A stretch of DNA of 64,000 nucleotides from Paragorgia papillata (GCA_035771165.1 JAWNZC010000114.1:2289001-2353000); one strand, 5' to 3'; shown: positions 20,832 to 31,804, counted from the first letter of the stretch. The notes: generated by a model not told the origin, from the letters alone. A program made the numbers and translations.

Positions 20832-21251
20832 GGCCTGGTTCATACATTGCATTTAATTCAGACGAATTTAATTCGTAGTTGGCTTCGTCGACTAGTTGAC
20901 GTAAACTCGAATTCGTTAAATGCGACGAATTTAATTCAGTGACGAGCAAGGAAAATCCCGCCAGATCGCGCCAAAAACGTCCAATACGCAAGCGAAGTAA
21001 ACAAAAATCTGATAACGGGCTTAAAAAATATGTTATCATAATTTATGCATTTAATTCGATGCGACGATACAGTGACATCTGAAACCAACACGCATTTCAG
21101 ACGTTGTATTCGTCTCACCGTGACGGATACAACGTCTCAGACGAATTTAACTCTTCAGTCGAATTTAATTCGTTTCATACGTCGCACTACAGTCGCATTT
21201 AATTGATTGAGTTAAATTCGTCTGAATTAAATGCGACGTATGAACCAGGCC
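20832..21251. mobile_element. MITE with GGCCTGGTTCATAC ends
   Basis: Inverted ends GGCCTGGTTCATAC/GTATGAACCAGGCC are flanked by TAA at 20829-20831 and 21252-21254. The interior repeats GACGAATTTAATTC and ATTAAATGCGACG many times in both orientations. The TAA flank and GGCCTGG start resemble the element at 4369-4606, so they may share a transposase source. Confidence 0.82.
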
Positions 21252-21280
21252 TAACTTTGTTAAGTCTGTAAGCTCAACCC

Positions 21281-21608
21281 CATCATATGCCTTCTCAGGC
21301 AGTCCTTCTCGTTCAACACACGTTCAACATTTCTATTGTTCTCAAAATGTTGAAAGGTGTTGAACGCATTTGACCACATTTCATTCAACTTTGTTGAACA
21401 GAGACATGCGCCATGCGGGATATTGTCGATTCCAGCTTTTGTGGTAGCCCGCGTTCAATTAATTGCCATTCATGAATGTTGAACGATGTTGAATTCATTT
21501 GGCCACTCGTGCTTTCAACATTATTCAACATCGTTCAACAATGTTGAATGATGTTGAATGCGATGTTGAAAGCGTTTGGCCAGGCCATCATATGCCTTCT
21601 CAGGCAGT
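21281..21608. repeat. 305-bp unit bounded by a 23-bp direct repeat
   Basis: A 23-bp direct repeat containing ATCATATGCCTTCTCAGGCA occurs at 21281-21303 and 21586-21608. Between the copies lies a TGTTGAA/TTCAACA-rich sequence whose right end, GAAAGCGTTTGGCCAGGCC, is the terminus of the MITE family at 4369-4606. The left terminus of that family is absent. Confidence 0.85.
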
Positions 21609-21676
21609 CAGCAGGCAAGTTGTGTCTAAAGCAGTAATAATTATAATAATTTCTTAATCCCTTTTGATATTTCTAG

Positions 21677-21830
21677 GAGTTAGCCTAAAAGATCTTCTAG
21701 TGTTTTGGACAGGAATGGATGTGCTGCCCACCAAACCAGGACGGCTAGTGGTCAGGTTTCCAGATTTTTACGACGAGTTGACAATACCATTTACCAATAC
21801 AGTTTCAACACAATTACACTTCCTGTAATT
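21677..21830 (+). pseudogene. HECT C-lobe-like exon lacking the catalytic Cys
   Basis: After a TTGATATTTCTAG acceptor the frame reads VSLKDLLVFWTGMDVLPTKP, then GRLVVRFPDF and ELTIPFTNTVSTQLHFL before a TAA. It is the inverted paralogue of 14933-15086. There the motif is TNTCFNK; here TNTV, so the thioester Cys position is lost and the frame ends early. It probably belongs with the exon at 19912-20358, interrupted by the MITEs at 20381 and 20832. Confidence 0.5.
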
Positions 21831-21950
21831 TACAGTGCATGACTAGGATGTCGCTGTTCTGGTTGGACGAGCCAGACGGCATCCTCATATGTTACAAACA
21901 TGGAACATAACAGCATAACTGGTGAATATTATTATGAACTTTTTACTTAA

Positions 21951-22404
21951 AGGGGATTGGCAATAAAAATTAAGTTTGTTTAATTTGAAAGAACTTGTAA
22001 AATTGTAATAGAAGATCCTTTACAACTTTTTCGTATCTTTCTGCGTTTTCAAGATATTTCAATTTGTTTGATATGTAAACGAGATGGTCTCTGACGTCAG
22101 GAGTGGGGTAAAATATTTTCATACAGAGCAAAATCACTTACATATCTAACATGAAATGTTCAGCGTCGCAAGGAGTTTTTATTTGCACAGTTTCAAATGA
22201 TTTCGCTGAACAAACTTCTGGTTTTGCTACATGTGAAAATATTTTACCCCACACCTGACGTCAGAGACCATCTCATTTACATATCAAACAAATTGAAATA
22301 TCTTGAAAATGAAGAAAGATACGAAAAAATTGTAAAGGATCTTCTATTACAATTTTATGAGTTCTTTCAAATTAGACAAACTTAATTTTTGTTGCCAATG
22401 TCCT
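21951..22404. mobile_element. TTAA-target MITE (AGGGGATTGGCAA ends)
   Basis: TTAA flanks both ends (21947-21950 and 22405-22408). The termini are AGGGGATTGGCAA and, on the complement, AGGACATTGGCAA. Long inverted repeats include TTGAAAGAACT, GATATTTCAATTTGTTTGAT and GAGATGGTCTCTGACGTCAG. Ends other than CCC argue for a Kolobok-like rather than piggyBac-like source. Related copies lie at 34851-35133 and, more distantly, 27506-27978. Confidence 0.82.
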
Positions 22405-22639
22405 TTAACTGACATTATAATTAAATAAGTGTAGATACTGGTGTATATTGTATAAGCACACCCCTTCTTTTCAGGAAGTTTTTTTAAGAAATTGGAACAT
22501 AGTGTTAAGGTGAAGTAATACGATCAACAAATTTATACTTTACAGGCGATGATGAGTATCCATTGAGTAACAGAGCACGCATCAGAACTACAGGCCAGAC
22601 TCAATGAGAAGAACTGGTATCCAGTTTCACTCCACTTCT

Positions 22640-22765
22640 GCATTTTTTGGTAAGTTGCTCTTTAAAAATATCTGGCATTAGGCCATGTAAGAAAATTTTC
22701 TTGATTCTGCCCAATTGCATTTTTTAATCTCACATAGCTTATTGCAACCAATTTAATAATTTTCA
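22640..22765 (+). repeat. Paralogue of 11130-11255
   Basis: GGTAAGTTGCTCTTTAAAAA, TATCTGGCATTAGGCCA and TTATTGCAACCAATTTA match in order and orientation. The GTAAGT at the start looks like a retained splice donor, so this is intronic sequence of the multicopy gene. A coding-like stretch with GATGATGAGTATCC lies just upstream near 22555. Confidence 0.75.
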
Positions 22766-24687
22766 AACAAATTACTAAATTAGATGGATACTGCAATTTT
22801 CAGTTGAGCTTGCAGATAGTTTTATTTAAAAGTTTGATCGTTGAAACACACAAGTTGCCATTTTCTCTTTCATGACACATATTCCAAACTGGACCACAGT
22901 GCTTTAAGACAGTTTTAAAGTACCTGGTCTGGTTGTTTTAGTGAGTGCTATGTTATACATATTGGTATACCATAATTTATTTGAGTCCAGAGGGCATTGG
23001 GGTCTTAAGATTATAAGTGGCATGTATGTTGTTTGCAATGTGGTGCATTTGCGAGGTTGGTGTAATTTGGTAGACATTGGTCAAGCTCAAAATACTCTGA
23101 AAATGTTTCTGAGTCCCAGACAGGGATTGAACCTGATAATCGGTTAGATGCTCTAATCATTGAGCTGCTGAGGCTTGGATGTAGAGCTAAGGTCATTGTA
23201 GAACTCAGGCTGAGAAACATTTTCTATTTAAGTTTGAGCAGTGCCTCCAAATTAAATGCTAGAAACACGGTAAATGAAAGTACTTTTTCATTGCAAGAGA
23301 TATCCTGCCAAAATTGAGTTACAAAGTTGAAAACACAACTAAAATAATAGTACACCAGTGACCTATAAAAAACATTCTCAGCAATGTCTGTCATGGCTTC
23401 TTTGTTGCCTGTGCCATGTTGTTTTGTCGAATTAAACACAAGCCTGGTAACCATTTAGTAAAAATGTCGACTCTATTGAAGGTGTCCAGTTTCAAGTCAA
23501 ACTGTTCGAATGTTGCTTGAATGTGGAGAGAACAGACCTCTAAAACTGCAGGGATCAGAAATGGAGAATTTGTCAATAGTTTGGATGCTTTTTTTTTGCT
23601 GTCACGTTTTTTGTCCACGGCAATGGTGAAATGAGGTGAAATCAGCTGGTGATGAATAATGGCTGTTCATTTGACAAAATGTTTGAAGCCGTAGGCTGCT
23701 GGTGATTTGGAAGCGCAGCATTTATCATCTAAGATAATCATTGAACATTTATTAAGAAAATGTATTTGAGTTGTAAACTTGGTCCAGTTTTGTGAATGTA
23801 TTAAGTGTTGTTTAATATGAAGCATTTCTGGGAAATTATGCGTGGCTCGTTGCCTTGTTGAAGGAAAATAAATTTCTCCTTATAATGAAATGAGATTTCA
23901 TTATAAAACAGTACATGACAGTATACAATGAATTGCTATGAATATCAAAACAGACTTCAAAATACTAAAATTACCAACCAAAAAATATTTCAACCTTTTC
24001 CATTTTGATTTAGGAAGATCAAAATGAATTAATTTGGTACCAACAAGAAAGGATACACATATTATATAGTACTTCAAAATTTTCTAAATCAAGAAACTCT
24101 ATTTATAATACCTCTTTTGAGATACATGGACACTATATAATCGATACAAATTTGCCTAAATTAAAGAGATAGGTTTTAACATATTGAGGCCTGGAGCTCT
24201 CCCTGTGCTGAATAAAATCGTCTGGCGTTAGCCAGAGTAAAATACTAAAGACTCGTCTTCATGCTTCAAAGTGTTAATGTACATAGCTTATATTTCTATC
24301 AACTGGGCCAAGTTTTTATAGGATAATTTAATGATAAAAATGTCTTCAAGAATCTATTTACCAAACTTCGTTGCCAGAGCGTTTTGCTTTCATAGTCGAA
24401 GGTTGGTGAAAATGGCATTGGTTGGTTGATTCTGTATTCTGATTGGCTCGTTTCAAAAAAAACTCAATTCAATTAGGGTATAATTTATTCATCAAGAAAT
24501 AGTTTTTTTTATAAACTTTACTCCAAGTTTCACTAGTTAAAATCAAAAGAACAAAGTGTAAATTATCTTGTCAAAACATTCCACATTTCTCAGTGTTATT
24601 TGACCAAGTGATGCCAGATTTTCCCCACACTTTTTCTGTGGAACCAAAATGCTGTTACCATGGGAATTGATAAAACTGTATGGTTCT
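22766..24687. other. Mostly unassigned, with one SINE
   Basis: Apart from the SINE head at 23105-23190 I see no supported gene. A minus-strand frame at 23391-23618 (with DKKRDSKKKASKLLTNSPFL) is open for 75 codons and Lys-rich near its start but matches nothing I know. A short copy of the CGTCTGGCGTTAGCCAGAG motif, related to the element at 31378, lies near 24220. Confidence 0.45.
23105..23190 (-). mobile_element. tRNA-derived SINE head
   Basis: On the minus strand the sequence reads CAGCAGCTCAATGATTAGAG, an A-box-like start, followed by GGTTCAATCCCTGTCTGGGA, a B-box-like element. It is the same family as 34764-34842, with an additional body continuing towards about 22960 (CATTGGTCAAG region). 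Confidence 0.7.
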
Positions 24688-25102
24688 CACTGACCTATAT
24701 ATAACTGGACTGTGGATGCCTTATGACTGACAATAGGTGACCAATCCAAGATGGAGGTTTATGGGTGCTTTCTCTCATAGTAGTAACTGCTGACCTTTTT
24801 CTAATAAATTGATTTATAACTGAATTGATCGGCCTGTGGGCGCGGCTGAGCCCACAGTCAAGTAAACATTGGTAATAATTCCATGTCCTACATAACCCAA
24901 GTACTTCATGAAAGCCTTACCCCAACACACAACCTAACCTAAGGATGGCAATTCGTGTAAATAGGACATGGACGTATAACCTAAACATTGGACAGAATAT
25001 GGTCAGCGGTTGCTAGCATCAGAGGAAGGGCTCGTATTTCCGCCATCTTTGTTTGGTCACTTTTTGCATGGGACCCACAGTTTAGTTATATATAGGTCAG
25101 TG
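24688..25102. mobile_element. hAT-like MITE with CACTGACCTATATATA ends
   Basis: CACTGACCTATATATAACT at the left and the complement of TTATATATAGGTCAGTG at the right are inverted copies. The flanks are ATGGTTCT (24680-24687) and ATGGTTTC (25103-25110), an 8-bp duplication with one difference or a one-base shift. Internal inverted segments around GGACATGG and CATGTCC are also present. Confidence 0.72.
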
Positions 25103-25110
25103 ATGGTTTC

Positions 25111-26050
25111 TTGTCCAAAATTGCTGAAAACTTAATAGAAGAAACAAAGGAAAGGAATATGCTTAGGCCAAAAAAATAAATAATGCAGTGGTTCTTGTTT
25201 CCCGACCGATCCCCGTCATTTTATGCCATTTCCAGGCTGTACCTTCTTTTACGCAATTGCGTTGTGAATTTGTGTATCAAAAAACGTGTTAAAAGTACAA
25301 CTATTACACAAAAATATTTTAAAAAACACCAAAAAAACCACCTGTGCTGGACAAGATATTTTAGTATGAACCTTACATCTATTTTTGACCATCATTTGGA
25401 CTACGAGTGTAGTACAACCAACAAATATTTAAAAAGAAAATATTAACATATATTACCAATCGGTGGAAAATTCAACCTGTCTGTATTGTTTCGTTACTCT
25501 GAGGTGCAAATTATCTGCCGAAGAAAACACCTAGGACACTGCCATTTCGATACAAGTTTAAGAAAATTCTAAGCCATTTCCTTTCCTTAGAACTTCTGTT
25601 TCTATTAAGTTTACAACAGTTACTTTTATTCATTTTGGGAAACTTTCAATAAAAGTCTTGGGGTTGTTGTTCTTTTATTAACTTAATATGCAAAGTAGAA
25701 CATGGTTTAGACTGTAGGATAAAACTGAGGTATATTCTAAGAATATATCTGTTGTAAAATCATTCCGGTGCATTGCAATTATTTTAGTTGAATTGTGTAT
25801 ATTTAAAAACTTGCGATTGGAAAGATTATGGTAGATGTTGATTGATTTTACAACAATGTACTGTACTTCAGTTTGACTCAGTTTTATCCACGTTCTGCTT
25901 TGCATCAGAGGACTGACAATGACATGAAAATCCCGAAAACCAATGACAATGTTCAAACATTTTACAAGTTAGAAAGTTGTTGGGAGAGGGGGCTAAAGTT
26001 CATCGTTAGGCGCATAGCCGGAAAAAATGTTGAGACGCGCTCGGACAATT
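25111..26050. other. No supported gene
   Basis: AT-rich DNA. The open frame at 25183-25446 has no recognisable motif and no splice support, and the minus frame at 25678-25956 likewise. Confidence 0.45.
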
Positions 26051-26051
26051 G

Positions 26052-26575
26052 ACGCAGAAATGCTAGAAGCACAGACAATAAATGTGCATGGACATAGACG
26101 ATAAACATTGCACGCAGAGATAATAGACATTGCACGCAGAGATAATAGACATTGCACGCAGAGAAGATAGAGATTGCACGCGGAGACAATAAACATTGCA
26201 CACGGAGACGATAGACATTACACGCAGAGACGATAGACATTGCACGCAGAGAAGATAGACATTGCACGCAGAGAAGATAGACATTGCACGCAGGAACGAT
26301 ATACATTGCACGTACAGAGGATGGACTTAGGGCGCAAAGACGATAGACTTAGGACGCAAAGACGATAGACACAGCACGCAAAGACGATAGACATAGGACG
26401 CAAAGACGATAGACATATAGGGCGCAAAGACGACAGACATAGGACGCAAAGACACGAGACACAAAGATGATGGACATAGAACGCAGAGACGATAGACTTA
26501 GGGCGCAGACGATAGACATTGCACGCAGGCTGCGGAGAAAATAGACGCAGAGACGATAGGCGGAACAAGACGTAA
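26052..26575. repeat. 22-bp minisatellite (GATAGACATTGCACGCAGAG)
   Basis: About 23 degenerate units carry GATAGACATTGCACGCAGAG or the GATAGACATAGGACGCAAAG variant. The first half uses the CATTGCACGCAGAG type and the second half the TAGGACGCAAAG type, so two blocks expanded separately. Predicted minus-strand proteins rich in SACNVY/SSLRAM are repeat by-products. The array ends about 120 bp before the putative first exon at 26701. Confidence 0.92.
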
Positions 26576-26700
26576 ATACATAGCGAACACTCGCGTTCGC
26601 TCGCGTATGTAAGCATGCTTGCCAATTGGTTTTCGGTTATTTCAAGTCATTGTCATTTCTTGTGTTGGGTGGGGGTCATTGTATAAGAGAACATGGCGTT

Positions 26701-28677
26701 ATGGCTTTTGTGGACGTTTCTTTTCAACAATTAGTAAGTATTATACTTTAAACAGATTTTTAACCTGACTTAATAATAGTGTGTTATCCAATGAAATTTC
26801 ATCTTCATCTCTTCTTTAAAATGGACCTCTTTTGAACACCACTGCCAAATATTTTATGCATATTCGGTTCCACATGAATGCCACCATTAAATTCACACGA
26901 CAGTATACTCAAGATTAAAGTGCCTTCAATGTACTGTATATTAATTTTCACAGAAGAAAACCTGAAGTGTGCATTAAATTTGAGATGATCAACAGTTTAA
27001 CAGTTGTCAAAATACAACCAATAATTAATATCTTGGCTTGGAGACAATGTGTAGGCATATTGGCAGTAGTGTTCAATTTTTATCCATTTCCCTTGAACTG
27101 GTCGACATTTATGGATAACTGAGTGACCCTTTTCAATTTGGTGTCCCTTCTTTCACGCCCTAACTATGCCCTATACACATTGAGACTTTTAAGGGGTAAA
27201 ATATGGGATGAATTTAAATAGCTATCTAAGATAAGGCTCTTAGTTTATTTGTGGGGAAACCTCTTTTATGAAGTTTAGTTCCAAAATAGTTTTCCATTGA
27301 AGAATAGAAATTTACTGAAGTGATTTGTAATGACCTACTTTTTCATCCAGTCTTATATTGATTCAATTATCCAAGGTGATCCTGATATAGTTAACAATTT
27401 GGTATCAAGAAGTCAGTTTTAACTGAACGCCTTTTCGAATTCAACTCAATCAGATATAATCATGACTGAAAATGAAAATCTAACTGCAAGTTTTATAATT
27501 GTTAAAGTGTTTATGAAACGAAAATTAAGTTTGTCTTATTTGAAAGAACTTTTGAAATGACAAAGTAAGATCTTTTGCTGTTTTTTGTTTCCTTGCTTCG
27601 TTTATGAGATATTTCAGTTTGTTTTATATGTGAAACTAACCAGTGACATCACAACGTGCATAATGACTTACTGGGAAAGGTTATATATCTTTGCTATTAC
27701 TAAACGGAATCAGTTGAAAATGTATATTTCTGTTGTTGTAAGGGAAAAACGCACACATAATTGCTTTGAAGTGATTCCGTTTGATAACAGAAAAGATATA
27801 TAACCTTTCCCAGTAAGTCATTATGCACCTTGTGATGTCACTGGTTAGTTTCACATATAAAACAAACTGAAATATCTCATAAACGAAGCAAGGAAACGAA
27901 AAACAGCAAAAGATGTTACTTTGTCATTTGAAAAGTACTTTCAAATAAGACAAACTTAATTTTCGTTTCATAAACACTTTAAGTCTAACAAAAGCCATCC
28001 CTTGGATGCCGTATAAGTTGTAGTTGACATTAAATAGGTGCCCTAGCTTATACTTAATTACCTTGGGGTCAAATAAGTTTACCTGTCTATTTTATCTCGC
28101 CTATTTCAAACATCAAAAGTCTGTTCCAATGTCTCTTATATAGTCAAGTCCATCCATTCTTCTCAAATATTTCTTTGGATAAAACACTGTTTTTGTTGAA
28201 GTTCAACTTTGTTTTTGTTAATGCTCTACATCAAGGTGATGCGAAGTTTATTGTACAACTGATTTAAGTTTCCATCACCTTGTTGTTGGCATTAACTTCA
28301 AAGTTGTTTTGCTTTGATTGTAAATGTCAGGTTAAAAAAGTAGAAAGATCTGTGGCTGTGCAAATTTCATTTGTTCCTTTATTGCTGAACAGCATTTGTT
28401 CCTTGTGGCATTTCAGCTGAAAATCTCGAAAGAAAGCTTTAAACAGCCATGTTCTTTCTTCTCTTCAAGTGTGCAAAAAAATCGGTTAATAGATCATGGT
28501 TTGTGAAACACCTTACCACATCTATTTTCTCCATGTGTTTTTTGTGCATTTGTGAAGCTTTAAAGTATAATACGTGTACTGACTTGGTTAAGAAAAGAAT
28601 CTAGTCCTAGTGGATCAGTAAAAGCTTTTGTTTTCTCAGACTTTAACACCAGTTATCCAATGTTGTCTTTGCAATAA
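26701..28677 (+). CDS. Tentative four-exon gene for a ~67-residue protein
   Basis: Exons that join in phase: 26701-26733 (MAFVDVSFQQL, donor GTAAGT), 27351-27401 (SYIDSIIQGDPDIVNNL, acceptor TTTTTCATCCAG, donor GTATCA), 28417-28498 (LKISKESFKQPCSFFSSS onward, acceptor TGGCATTTCAG, donor GTTTGT) and 28640-28677 (FNTSYPMLSLQ then TAA, acceptor TTGTTTTCTCAG). I do not recognise the product, and no signal peptide or domain is visible. AATAAA lies near 28890. The TTAA MITE at 27506-27978 would sit in intron 2. Exons this short can arise by chance, so RNA support is needed before it is accepted. Confidence 0.28.
27506..27978. mobile_element. TTAA-target MITE (AGTGTTTATGAAACG ends)
   Basis: TTAA at 27502-27505 and 27979-27982 flanks inverted ends AGTGTTTATGAAACGAAAAT. 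The arms run over 200 bp and include AATTAAGTTTGTCTTATTTG, CATTATGCAC..TGTGATGTCACTG-like and CTGGGAAAGGTTATATATCT modules. It shares the sub-terminal AATTAAGTTTG...TTGAAAGAACT block with 21951-22404. Confidence 0.85.
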
Positions 28678-28975
28678 TTGGCTGGTTTGGTGTTACATTC
28701 TTTGTTAACCATTGCTGTTATTGATTGCTATATGAATATGGCTTTTGTTGTCCGTCTGTGTTCATCACAATGTTGACAAAAGCAATGTTCACTTCGCCGC
28801 CATCTGTTCTCTTCTATAATGATTCACATCAATACACAAGTTCTCTTTTATAATTGTTTATTGAGGTTGTAATGCTATTACATAGTGTTTAATAAAGTGT
28901 ATACAAATTATTCATGACTACTTTGTATTAATATATTCAATTCCCATGGGAATTAACTATTATATAAAAGGTAAA

Positions 28976-29081
28976 ACTGCCCCGGCTGACTCCCCAAGTG
29001 CTGCTCTTACTTTGAGTTGGAGTAGCATATGCTAATCCAACTCAAAACAAGAGCAGCACTTGGAGAGTCAGCCGGGGCAGT
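28976..29081. repeat. 106-bp near-perfect hairpin
   Basis: Arms of 46 bp (ACTGCCCCGGCTGACTCCCC... and the complement starting ACTGCCCCGGCTGACTCTCC) differ at about three positions and enclose a 14-bp loop GTAGCATATGCTAA. It is more GC-rich than its surroundings. It could be a minimal MITE or a small-RNA precursor; nothing in the sequence decides between them. Confidence 0.85.
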
Positions 29082-29278
29082 AAAGAGAACACCAACTTCA
29101 ACAATTGTGAAGCTAGCATTCACTTGAGAGCAGCCGCATACCTAGCAAATGCAAAACATTAGTAACTAAACACAGCATGAGCGTAAGCACTTACTAAGCA
29201 CTGTGTACTTAGCGAGTACTTACAGCTCAGCTAGTGCAAACTAAACATGCAAATTTGAAATCCCTCCACCGAAATTAA

Positions 29279-29488
29279 TTATGCCAAATCTACAAAGCAT
29301 GCAAGACCCACTGCCCAACTAGTCCCTAGCTCCTGCCTTAACTTCCTCATCCTGCCTAACTGCCTCGTCCTGCCTAACTTCCTCGTCCTGCCTAGCTGCA
29401 CACCACTCGTTATTTTCACTTCTACCACCATCAGACAACCACAGAGACGCTCACCTAACCACCCCACCAACCCGTTTCCTACACTCAC
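29279..29488. repeat. Short 21-bp tandem within 29325-29400
   Basis: TCCTGCCTAACTTCCTCGTC-type units (about 21 bp) repeat three to four times. They keep a minus-strand frame open with an RTRKLG pattern. The frame has no other coding character and is not called. Confidence 0.65.
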
Positions 29489-29911
29489 CCGCCATACTCA
29501 ACAAACATGCACACTCCTCACTTTTACCTAAAAATTACAGTAATAAAAAAAAAAAAAAAATAAATAAATTACATTATAATTTAGCTAACTTAACCCACCT
29601 ATAATTTACTAAACATTTTGCAATACCATTTCGAAAAAGCTGTCTTTTGCATGCAGAGGCCCTAGGTCAATACCGAACCGCTTAAAATGGTATGATAGTT
29701 GCTCTCACAATACATTATTTTACCAGATCAAAGAGGATTTCTATTAAAGGGTCCTGATCAGCTAACACCCATGTTTTTGTTTTCATCCGAAAAATGCTTT
29801 GTTTTATGAAAATTATTAGGAAATAAATAGAAAATACATTGACTGGGTCAAAACAGTAAATACGATTATGGGTGTTAGCTGAATTGGACATTTAAAATAA
29901 ACAAGTAATAA

Positions 29912-30092
29912 TTATCATGTTTGTGGGAATTTCTTTTGTTCTCACAGGTCCATTAACTAATATACCTCATCAAAATTCATTTTTACTAATCCTACCTCCG
30001 TTGACGTCAAACCAGGTCTGATTTGAACTAATCATACCCGGTTTGACGTCAACGGACGTGACAACAAAAGAAATTCCCGCAAACATGATATT
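29912..30092. repeat. Nested palindrome with TGACGTCA cores
   Basis: The outer arms ATCATGTTTGTGGGAATTTC and GAAATTCCCGCAAACATGAT pair. An inner pair, CCGTTGACGTCAAACC and GGTTTGACGTCAACGG, each contain TGACGTCA, a perfect CRE/ATF site. Two CREs in inverted arrangement may be accidental to the element rather than a regulatory unit. Confidence 0.8.
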
Positions 30093-30165
30093 ACAAAGAA
30101 ATAGCATAAAAAGAGGTGCATTAGCTAATATACACCTCTTTTTATGGTATTACTTAACAATTATT

Positions 30166-30494
30166 CACCTACAGCGTTTATTCAAAATGGCCACCAGCTA
30201 AGTTGTCAAGACGAGGAAATTAACAATTTTAAAGAGAATGTTGTTCCTAAAAGTACGAAAATGTGTATTTATACTAAAACAATTATTCACCGAAGGCAAG
30301 GTGAATATCGGTGTATAATAACCGAGACGAAGTCGAGGTTACTATTCACCGATATTCACCTTGCCTTCGGTGAATAATTGTTTTAGTATAAATACACATT
30401 TTCGTACTTTTAGGAACAACATTTTCTTTAAAATTGTTAATTTCCTCGTCTTGACAACTTAGCTGGTGGCCATTTTGAATAAACGCTGTAGGTG
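30166..30494. repeat. Large palindrome, 148-bp arms
   Basis: The left arm 30166-30313 and right arm 30347-30494 are nearly perfect inverted copies (CACCTACAGCGTTTATTCAA at the outer left, TTGAATAAACGCTGTAGGTG at the outer right). The 33-bp spacer itself pairs (TAACCGAGAC...GTCGAGGTTA). The right arm continues into GATTATCGAGAATTAATCCG, shared with 11990-12070. Confidence 0.9.
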
Positions 30495-30622
30495 ATTATC
30501 GAGAATTAATCCGAAGTAGCTCGACCAATCAGCGTGCTTGATTTTCTATAATCACCTGTGTATTTATACTAATTATAATTATTGTAAAAAACAAGACAGC
30601 AAAATGTCAGCTCCCTTATGTT

Positions 30623-30795
30623 TAAGGCTCTTTTCCAGTCTTCGCAAAAACCAGCTTGCAGCTTGCTGCGAGTGTTTGCATCTAATTAAAAACAACTCAC
30701 AGTGCTCGTTTTCTCATTGTGAGTTCTTTTTAATGAGATACAAGTACTTGTAGCAAGCTGCGAACTAGTTTCTGCGATGAGTGGAAAAAAGCCTT
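30623..30795. repeat. Inverted-repeat element
   Basis: AAGGCTCTTTTCCAGTCTTC and the complement AAAGGCTTTTTTCCACTCAT are inverted ends. Inner arms contain AGCTTGCAGCTTGCTGCGAG or CAGCTTGCTACAAG, and AACTCACAGTG..CATTGTGAGTT forms the core. A non-coding foldback MITE is likely. Confidence 0.75.
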
Positions 30796-30839
30796 TATTG
30801 CTTGGATATTTTTTCATAATTATTGTACAACAGGGACAA

Positions 30840-31370
30840 TTTTATAAAGACTGTCGATACTATTTTCAATTTATTTGTTTACATTTCTTCAATTTTGCAT
30901 TCCAAACCAAAGAGTTTATTTGTTCATTTACAGAACAAATTTGTTGAGATTTTTGCTTTTTATTAAGATTATATATTTTTTATATTTTCTGACTTTTAGT
31001 CAGTGAGTTCTGATAAATAAACTACCGTACTTGAGCATTGCAAGTAAACATGAAAATAAGACTGCCAAAATATGTGAAGGAGAAACTAGGATTTTCAAGA
31101 AACTCATTCAGTGTTTTTCAAAACAAGCCACTGGCTGATATATTCAACAAAAACCTCCCTCGAAACTACTTGCACATGAGAAAATTCAAACATATCTTAC
31201 TCCTGTGTACTAAATTGTACAGTATTCTCAACAGTTGAAAACACTGACATTTTGCGTGTGCTGCTTAAATCTCTAGTTTTTCCTGCATACATTTAAGCAG
31301 CTTTATTTTTTAACCAAAAGGGAGCTGACTGTTATTATGAAAAAGGATTATTGAATTTATTTTTTTCTAT
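30840..31370. other. No supported gene
   Basis: AT-rich DNA. The plus-strand frame from ATG 31050 is Lys-rich and open for about 60 codons but lacks recognisable motifs or splice support. AGGGAGCTGAC near 31320 mirrors TCAGCTCCCT near 30608, suggesting an older, larger inverted element. Confidence 0.4.
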
Positions 31371-31377
31371 ATCTTAA

Positions 31378-31598
31378 CCCTTTAACTCCCACCATGTCAG
31401 GATCGAGGTCTTCCCTTGACGAGTAAAATTGTCTGGCGTTAGACAGAGTAAAAAATAAAAAGTGCCAAATGGCACCAATGGCAATAAAAGTGTTAAGGAG
31501 ATAGTTTATTAACCATTAACTCCCTTGACGAGTAAAATCGTCTGGTGTTAGACAGTAAAAATAAAAAGTGCCAAATGTCACTTTTGGGAATGAAAGGG
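31378..31598. mobile_element. piggyBac-like MITE, internally duplicated
   Basis: TTAA at 31374-31377 and 31599-31602 flanks ends CCCTTTAACTCCC and, on the complement, CCCTTTCATTCCC. The interior carries TTGACGAGTAAAATYGTCTG and AAAAAGTGCCAAATG twice, about 110 bp apart, so the element is a tandem dimer of its own interior. Related to the terminus type at 5540-5959. Confidence 0.82.
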
Positions 31599-31804
31599 TT
31601 AAAATATTAGTTGCCTTAGCAATGCTTACTATTCTTTGGTAATTATATTATAAAAAATGCTTTCCCTAGATCTTTATAAGAAAGAAAGGAAAAAGGAAAC
31701 ATAAAACAAAGAAAAATGAAAGGTAAGGGTCCTCTTTGATCTTAGTATAATGTATCAACTACTGAACTAAATTACATTGAGAAACTCACACTTGTTGCCT
31801 TGCT

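Noticed and set aside
23391..23618. Lys-rich minus frame of 75 codons as a gene
   Set aside because: The frame is open but has no homology I recognise and no splice chain on either side.
25962..26625. Cysteine/valine/tyrosine-rich frames on minus
   Set aside because: They arise from the 22-bp minisatellite and lack any fold or start context.
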